This document shows, piece by piece, positions 16,641 through 25,600 of a DNA stretch of 27,100 nucleotides (the first letter of the stretch is position 1; each line of letters opens with the position of its first letter). The stretch is from Acetobacteraceae bacterium (GTDB lineage: Bacteria > Pseudomonadota > Alphaproteobacteria > Acetobacterales > Acetobacteraceae). The translations under genes and the position numbers were made by a program. A model generated the notes under the pieces. The model did not search any database, was not told the origin of the DNA, and was given only the letters and a program-made list of their open reading frames with translations. The DNA is taken from assembly GCA_027489135.1 (NCBI GenBank), contig JAIYAI010000329.1, forward strand, positions 1 through 27,100, in the 5' to 3' direction.

Positions 16641-19600
16641 GGTGTAGATCCGGTTCGGGTTGGCGTCCGGGAGGTCGAGGCCCGGCTCCTGCTCCTGCGC
16701 GCCGATGCCCGTGCCGACGCCGCTGACCCCGAGGAGCGACAGGTCGATGTTGGACCGCTGATGCTCGGGGTCGTTCGGCCAGAGCCCCTCGCCCGGCAGC
16801 AGGGCGCTGACATAGAGGTCCGCGTGATAGGGCTCGATCGTGGGCTCGTCCGCGACGGGATCGTATCCCTGCTGCAGGCCGAGCGCCGCGATGTCGACCT
16901 CGAAGCGGAACCTCAGCAGCTCCGGAGTCGCCGCGTGAACGTCGACCTCCTCGAGCGGGCTGATCAGCTCGATCGACTTCACCTGCTGCGCAGCCAGGCC
17001 GCGCGTCAGCTTCGGCACGTCGATGCCGGCCAGGTTGATGGTGAGGCCCGGCGCGGGGTTCCTGATTGGGTCGTCCACAGCATAGCGGTCGAGCGCGAGC
17101 CCTTCCCGCGTCGCCTGGGCGATCAGGTCGCGCACGTTGAAGACCAGGATGTTCCCGACGCCGCGGTAGCTGGCGAAGAGCTTCGTGCCGTCGCCGTTCA
17201 GCACCAGGTCGTCCGCGAAGGCCAGCGGGATCGGCGTGGTGGAGGCGATGAGCTGCGGCTTGCCCTTCAGGCCGAAGGGGTCGCGGATGATGCCGATCTT
17301 GGCGCCGATGTCGTGCAGGTTCTCGTTGTCGGTCGCGAGTTGCGCGTTCTCGTAGTAGAAGCGCGGGAAATTCCAGTCGGCGACGAAGGCATAGGTCAGG
17401 TCGGGCAGGATGGCGATGCCGGTCGCGTTGCGGATGTCGAGATCCACCTTCTGCCCGTTGATCGGCACCGGAGTCTCGCCGAATTGCGCGCCGTCGGAGG
17501 TGCGCAGGCCGATATAGGCGGTGCCGATCGGCTCCTTGTTCAGCACCATGCTGATCGGCTGGCCGGAGGCGTTGTCGGAGCCTGCACGATTGACGATCAC
17601 CCGGAAATTGCGCGGATCGTCGTTGGTGATCGTGATGGTGTGGAAGCCCGCCCGCAGGTCGCCGCGGGAGGTGAAGGCGACGCGCTTCGGGTCGGTCGTG
17701 CTGGCGACGACCTTCCAGGGCTCCAGCCCGCCATCCACCCGGCCGATCACCTGGTTCCAGCGCTGCCGGTTGTCCTTCGGATCCGTCGGCTTGTCGTCGG
17801 GATCGACGTTGACGATGGCGACGACGCCATGGACCCGCGCGCCGGCGACGATGGAGGTCGCGCCATTGCCGAAGAACCGGCTACCCGGACTGGCGACGAA
17901 GAGCCGCGTGCCGTCGGAATTCATCGCCATCGCGGCGATGTAGCCCGTGGGGTTCGGCACGCCGCCTAGGTCGATCACAGTCTTCGTGTAGGGCAGCGGC
18001 TTCGCCGGGTCGTAGGCGAACTTGTAGTTCCCCGGGTTCACGTCGTAGGCCAGCACCCGTCCGGTGACCGCGGCATAGAGCCGCATGCCGTCCGGGCTCA
18101 GCGCCAGCGCCGTGACATTGCCGTCGCCGCCGACATCGATACGGCCGTAGCGCCTGAAGGTGAAGCCGTCGATGATGTCGATGCCCCCGCTCGTCGCCAC
18201 GAAGACGCGGCTGAGATCCTTCGAGACCTCGATCGCGTTCGGGAAGCCGCTCAGGTCGATCGTCTTCAGCACCTTGTTCGCGTCGGCCGGCGTGTTGGGC
18301 TCGCGGCCGATGACTTCCAGCTTCTGGCCGCGCACGTCGCCGGTGAAGACGTAGTTGCCCTTGTTGGCGATGGTGGCGACAGGGCTGGTGCTCGGGTTGT
18401 CGAACTTCACCTTGCCGACCTGCGCGCGCACGACGATGCCCGAAAGGCCGAGCAGCACGCCATCCGGCACGGCGACGTGCTTCCAGGTCGTCGTGCCCGC
18501 GCGCGGGTCGGCGTTGCCGGGATCCGGCGTGAAGCTGATATCCGCGGGGGCGACGATGGCCGCATATTCCCGCCCGCCGAACTGGAAGATCACCTCGGCG
18601 GTGTTGTTCAGGCCGATGCCCGTGGCGCTGATGGTCAGCAGCACGGACCCGTCCGCCTGCGGCTCCGGCGTGACGGCCGTGATCAGCGGCTTCAGTTTCG
18701 TCGGCGACGCCAGCGTCGGCAGCGTCGGCGTCATGTGCGACGGCTGCAGCACCCTGGTCGGGTCGAACTCGATCGGGATCTCGAACCGGCTGATGTCGAG
18801 ATCCGAGGTGACCCGCCAGCTTTCCAGCTTGACGATATTGTTGACGATCGGCGCCACGGCGGTCGAGATCGCGATGGCTGCCACTGCCACGGCGCCGCCC
18901 GGCACGATGGCGGCGAGACCCATCAGCGGGATGGTGATGTAGGCCAGCGCCGCCTCGAGCCCGAGGTCGACGGACCAGTCGTTGGTCGGCATCGCCGCCC
19001 GCGCCACCAGCACGTCGCCGCGGTATGTGAGCCCCGGGAAGCTCACCAGCGGCTCGGTCTTCTGGTAGCCGAAATAGGGCGGGGAGGCGGTGCGCGCGAT
19101 GCCGTCGGCGCCGACGACGCCGCTGTCGATCACCGCCCACCAGTCCTGCATCGTCCCGTTGGGGCCGGTGTTCAGCGAGACGCGCTGGAAGAAATAGACC
19201 TTGTCGCCCGGGCTCGCGGTGCCCGCGACCGGCAGCGCCATCTGCACCGCGCCGGTCAGTGCGGAGCCATCGATGTCGAGGGAGAAGGCGCCAGCGAATT
19301 CGAAGGCGCCGGTACTGCCGCCCACCATGGGCAACGGCAGCGCGTCCTCCGCGATGCGGGTGATGCGCACCGTCGAATCGCTGGCGAGCTGGCCCTGACC
19401 GAAGGCGACCGCGATGCCGTCCTGCGTCCGCAGGATGCCGCCCTCCTGCCCCACCACCGCCGAGGAGCCGACCGTCGCCTCCTTCACCTGCACACGGACC
19501 ACGCCCTCGCCCCAGGTCCATAGCACCTTGATGTCCACGGTCCCCGGCGCATGCGCCGTGATCAGCCCGTTCGCGTCGACGCTGGCGATGGCGCTGTTCA

Positions 19601-22600
19601 TCGAGACGAAGGTGATGCCCTCGCCCGGCTGCACGAAGCTGTCCTGCGTCGTGCCGAGGCGTGTGATGATGCTGCGCGTCGCGCCCTGCGGCAGCAGCGT
19701 GACGGTTTCCGGATACGGGTTGATGTTGAGCAGGCTGGCGATGGTCTGCCGGGCATTCGTGGGTTCGCCCACCGCGACGACGGTCGCGGCGGCGATGCTG
19801 CCGCGCTCCGCCCGCAGGACGGTGGCGCCGTTGCCCTGCGCGGTGAGCAGGCCATCGGGGCTCAGCCGCGCCACCGCGGTGTTCTCGACGCGGGCGTTCA
19901 CATAGGATAGCGGGACCAGGACATCCTGCTGATCCTCGAAGTCGGCATAGACCTTCACGGCCGCGGAAGCACCGGCGCCGGAGAAGAGGATGCGAAGCTG
20001 GTCGAAGTCGATATGCGTCAGCGCCGCGTCGCTGATGGTAATCCGCACCGTCCCCGGCCCGGAGCGGATGAACCCGTCATCGGCCTCGATGGTCACGCTG
20101 GCCGCGCCCGCCAGGCCGCTCGCCGGCGTGAACAGAAGCATCCGCCCGTCCGGGGTGATGGCCGCCGTGCCGCCCTGCGCGCCCAGGATGCGGAAGGACA
20201 GCAGGTCGCCGTCGGGATCGGCGGCGAGGTCCGTCAGCGCGATGGCCGTCGTCAGGTCGACATGGGTCTTGAACTCCGGCGTCGTCGCCGGCAGCACCGG
20301 GCCGGTATTCGCCCGGACACCATAATTCGCGGCCAGCAGGTCCCGGTCGGTCAGGTCGACCTGGCCGTCCCCGTCGATATCCGTGCCCGCACCGCCGGCA
20401 GCCTGCAACACCGTATCGGATCCATCGACGCGGGCATCGAGGTTGATGTCGCCCGCGAAGGAGAGGGCGAGGGTGAAGCGCCCGGCGCCGCCGCCGACGT
20501 GCAGCCGGAACAGGTCCGCATGATCGATTGCGAAGAGCGCGACCAGCGCGTCGCCGTCCCGCTCCACGGCTGACGCGGCGACGCCATCGATCACCGGCGC
20601 GTCCAGCGCCTGGCCATCCAGTGCCCGCAGCGCCACGCGCAGGATCACCGTGCCGGCGGGCGCCGTCGCCAGTTCCGACGGGCGCAGGCTGAAGGTGTAG
20701 ATCTCCCGCGCCCCGGCGGCGAGGGAATCGGTACGCGTCGCGGCCGTGAATTGCGCCGCCACGCCAAGATCGGCGCGGATCGGCGCATCGGTCACCGTCG
20801 CCCGTCCATCGGCCGCCGTGCCATAGGTGATGGAACGCCCCGCGCCGCCGCCGGCGACGGCGGCGATCAGCCTGTCCTCCGCATCATAGGCGTAGAGCTC
20901 GCTGGTGCCGGCGGACAGGTTGCGCGCCTGCACCAGGCGTCCCGCGGCGTCGTACGCGTAGATCACCGCGCTGCCGTCGGGCGCCTGGGCGCGGGCGATG
21001 CGCCCGGCGGCATCGCGCAGGAAGGTGAGCGTGCTGCCGTCCGGCCCGGTCACGCCGCTGGCGCTGACCACCAGCGCACCCTGCGCCGTGACGATGCGCG
21101 TGATTCCGATGGCGGGATCGATGATGTACGCCGTACCGTCAGGCGCCGTCAGGCGGTAACTTGCACCCTCGATCGCTGCCGGGTTGTAGGGCGCGCCGGT
21201 CGCGCTGTCGTAGTAGCGGTTGCCGATCTTCACCAGCGTCGCGTCGCTGAGCGGCGCGAGCGTCCAGCCGGCGGCGCTGTCGTCGGCGCGCCAGGCCGGA
21301 TGGTACAGCGTCAGCCCGCCCAGCGTCTCGGCGGTGGGCGCGAAGCTGAAGCCCGTGCGCACCCCGTCGGGTCGCGTGAGGTAGAGGCGTGTCCCGTCCG
21401 AGAAGGCGCCGTAGAGCCCCAGCGCTTCCAGTCCGGTCGTCGGCACGTTGACCTGCAGCGCGACGTCGAAGGGGTTGAGCGACCATCCCGGGCCGAACAG
21501 CCCCTCCGTGCCGGCGCCGCTGGCGTAGTCGCGCCGCAGACTGAAGTTCACGCCGCCCAGCGCCAGGACGAGATCCGTCACCTGCCGGCGATAGGTGCCG
21601 GCGGTGCTGGCCGGATCGACCTCGATCGCCGTCTGCACGGAGGACACGAGGCCGGAGATGTTCGTCGCCGTCAGCCGCAGCGTGTAGAATCCAGCCTGCA
21701 GCGCCGCCGGGTCGAGGCGCGTGAGCGTGCCGGAGATCGCGGCGTCGCCGGTCGCCAGGACGCGATAGGTGCCGATCGCGCTGCCGACGCCCGCGGCGAT
21801 CTCCAGCACCCAGCCATCAAGGTTGCCGTCGACGACGCTGCCCGCGATGGCCGTGAGGTCGGTGACATAGGCGCCCTGGGTCGCGGCGGCGAAGCCGACG
21901 ACCGGCGCCGCAGTCGCCGCCGGGTCGCGCGTCTTCAGCGTGAAGATCGCCTCGCCCGTTGCACCATCCGCCGTGACTGCCACGGCGCGCAGCGTGATCT
22001 TGCCCGGCGCTGTCGGCGTGACGGTGGCGCGGCCCAGCGCATCGAGCGGCACCTCGACCCCGTCCCGGAACAGGCGGATCGAGACGATATCGGCGAGGCC
22101 GCCCGCGACGGGCTGCACGATGACGGGCTGGCCCGGCACGCCCGGGAAGCTCGGCGTGACGTCGATGCGGACGTTGGGCGCTGGCAGGCTGAGAGCCGCG
22201 CGGAAGACCAGCGTTTGCGCCGTGGTGAGGAGGCCGTCGGTGACGAAGAAGGTCGGCGTGAAGGTCCCGGCCTGTCCTGGCCCTGGTGTCCAGGTGACGA
22301 TGCCGGTGACGGGATCGAGCGTCGCGCCGTCCGGCAGGTCCTTCGCGGAATAGCGCAGCACGGCGTCGGCATCGGGTGAAGTCGCGCCGAGGGCGAAGCT
22401 GGCCTCCCGCCCGATGACGAAATTGCGGTCCGATGCCTGCAGCACCGGCGGACGCGCGACCTTCTGCACCAGGATGGTGAAGCTCATCTCGGCGCTCTGG
22501 CCGAAGGGGTTCGTCGCGGCGAAGGTCGCGGTGAACAGCCCGTCCTGGTCGAAGCCGGGGAACCAGTCGAACAGGCCGGTGGCGGGGTCGAAGGTCGCGC

Positions 22601-25600
22601 CCTCCGGGATGCTGACGGCGCTGAGCGAGACCGGGTCGCCGGTGGGCGAGACGGCCTGCACGGTGGCGAAGAACTCGATGCCCTGCCGCGCCGTCTGGCT
22701 GGCCACCGGCACGAAGAGCGGCGCGAGGGTGGTGCGCGCCACCGTCAGCCGGATGGTCTCGCTGCTGGAAAGCTGCCCGTCCGTCGCGGTCAGGGTGATG
22801 CTGTAGGTGCCGGCCTGGCCATAGGCCGGCGTCCAGCGCAGCAGCCCGCTGCGGAGATCGAGCGTCGCGCCGTTCGGCAGGCCGGTCGCCGTGTAGCTGA
22901 CGCCGTCCTCCTCCGCGTCCTCGGCGGCGAGTTGCAGCGCGAAGGCCGCGCCCTCCGCCGCCTCCTGCGCACCCACCGGGGCAAGCAGCGGTGCGGTGTT
23001 CGTCGCCCGCACGCGCAGCACGAAGCTCTGGCTGGTGCTGAGAGGCGTGGTCGCGCCGGCATTGCCGTCATCGGTGACCGTGACGGTCACCGTGTAGTCG
23101 CCGGGCGCTGCGCCTTCCGCCACCAGCACCAGTTGGGGACGGCCATAGACCGCGGTCTCGACGATGCTGGCGCCGCCGAAGCCGCTGACGGCGTAGCGCA
23201 GCGGCCCCTGGTCCGGATCTCCGGCGAGGACGGGAAGCTCCAACGCCGTGTCGGGGCCGGCGACGATGTCGGCCAGCGGGGCCAGAGTCGGCGGCTCGTT
23301 CAGGCTGCTGACGGTGACGACGAAGCTCGCCCGCGCGGCGCGGGCCGGGCCGTTGGCGTCCGCCGCCGACCGCGCGATCAGGTTGATGGTGACGTTGCCG
23401 CGGTTGCCCGGCACCGGCGCGACGCTGACCCGCCCCGTGCCGTTGCCGTTGTCGACCAGGGTGATGTAGCCCGGCACGGGCAGGCCCTGGCTGTCGTTCT
23501 CCAGGCTCAGGGTCAGGGGGCGGCCCTGCGGATCGGTCGCAGAGACATCGAAGCCGCCGGTGGCGCCGGCCGCGATGCTGAAATTCGCCACGGGCGCGAT
23601 GACCGGCGGCTGCACCAGCGCCAGCACCGTGACCGGGATGCTGACCTCCGTGCTCAGCGCCAGGCCGGTGAAGCCAGCGACCTGCGTCGCGCGGAAGCGG
23701 AAGACGTGCTCGCCGATCTGGCCGAAGCGCGGGGTCCAGACGAGTTGCAGCGTATCCCGATCGAAGGTCGCGCCCTCGGGCAGCGGATCGATCGGCGCGA
23801 CGGCGACGGTCGGCAGGATGTCGGTCTGCGGCACCAACACTCCCGCAGCATCGCGGATCGGCGGGACATAGTTCGGGTTGTTCGGGTCGAAGGCAAAGAC
23901 CAGCACGCCCAGCGCCTGGCCGTTGTAGACCTGGTAGCCGCCGTCCTGCACGAAGACCGGTGGGGTGTTCGCGTAGAGCACCGTCAGGTCCACCGGCCGC
24001 GTGGCCGTGGTGGTGCCGTCGGTGACGGAGAGGTTGAAGCGGTAGGTCCCCTCCTTGTCGTACATCGGCGTCCAGGTGAAGCGACCCGTCGTGGCGTCCA
24101 GCGCCGCGCCGAAGGGCAGTTCGTCTGCGCTGAAGGTCAGCGCGGCGCCCGGCGTGGCGGTCACCTGCGGCAGGATCACCACGCGCTGTCCGGCGCTGAG
24201 GGTCTGCGCCGCGATCGGCGCCAGGGTGACCGGCTGCGGCGCCTCCGCGATGCGGAAGGTTACCTGCTGCGTGGTGGAGAGCGTGCCGTCCGTGACCGTG
24301 AAGCGCGCCTGCGGATAGGTGCCGGCGCTGGTATAGCCTGGCGTCCAGGTGAAGATTCGCGTCGCGGGATCGAAGGTGGAACCCGGCGGCAGGTTGTCGG
24401 CCGTGACCAGCAGCGCCGCGCCGGAGGGGCTGGTGGCACCGACGCTGAACTGGATGGCCGTGCCCTCGCGCCCGGTCACCTCGGCGGCGAGGTTGACGAA
24501 GCGCGGCGCCTCGCTGCCGCCCGCGACGCGCAGGACGAAGCGCTGGATCGCGGAGGCCCCCCGGTCGTCGAAGACCTGCAGGGCGACGGGCGTGGTCGCC
24601 GCCGCGCCGGCGCCGACCTGCCAGGTGACCAGGCCGGTGCGTGAATCGACCGTCAGGCCCGCCGGGCCTGAGAGCAGGTGGTAGAACAGCGTCCGGTTGG
24701 TCGGGCTGGTCGCCACCGCCTGGTAGGTGAAGGCGGCACCGACCGCCGTCGTCGTGGGCGCGGTGCTGGTGAAGACCGGCGGCTGGTTCGCCACGGAGGC
24801 GGCGGAGATGCCGATGGTGAAGTCGCCGCGGCCACCATTGGCGGTCGTGATGGTGACGGTGGTGCCGCGCACCGTGGCACCCGGCGCGAGGATGCCGCTC
24901 GCCGGAAGATAGGCACTGAGGTCGATCAGGTAGCGCCCGTCATCGGTCTGGCCACTGATGCCACGCGGCAGGCCGGTGCTGCCGGCATTGGGATCGAGCA
25001 CCAGCACCGCGGGCAGGCGGATCGGGTCCGTGCCGATATTCGTCAGCGCGAGATCGTAGGAAATCGTCCCCGTCGAACGGTCGAGGCGCGTATCCGTCAC
25101 CGCCACAGCGATGCTGCCGGCAAGGTCGGCCAGACCGCGGAAATGCGTCACATAGGGCGCTGGCATGGCCACGCCGTAGAGGCTGACCACGCGCCCGACC
25201 GTCAGCGTGTAGCTGTCCGCCAGGAGGTTGCCGAAGGAGAGCAGCACGGTGCGCCGCGCCGCATCGTAGATCACGGTCTGCGGCGTCAGGGTGCCGACCG
25301 CGGCCCCGACAAGCGTGTATTGCTTCGGATCGAGGACATTGCCCGCGACGGCGGGATCGGTCGCCATCTCCTCGGCGAAGGTGACGGCGATGAAGGGCAG
25401 CGGCAGCGGCACCACCGCGCCGTCCGGCGGATTCGTCGCCGTCACCACCGGGGCGAAGGCGGGGCTGATGCGGTCGACCTGGTTGGTCTGGCTCAGCAGC
25501 ACGCGGCCGTCGCTGGTGGCGACGATCACGCCGCCACGGCTGCCGCCCGTCGCCAGCGTCACCTGCCGCAGGGTCGCGACATCCACCATCGTCAGGTCGC

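Noticed and set aside
14037..17969. A plus-strand open frame of 1,310 codons antisense to both giant ORFs
   Set aside because: Same Arg/Val/Asp/Gly-rich shadow composition, with no family resemblance. The minus strand has convincing domains over the whole stretch.
20880..21600. RHS polymorphic toxin with immunity gene
   Set aside because: No core motif or toxin tip follows, and no small immunity-like ORF. The chain continues into a dockerin-like and further structural domains.
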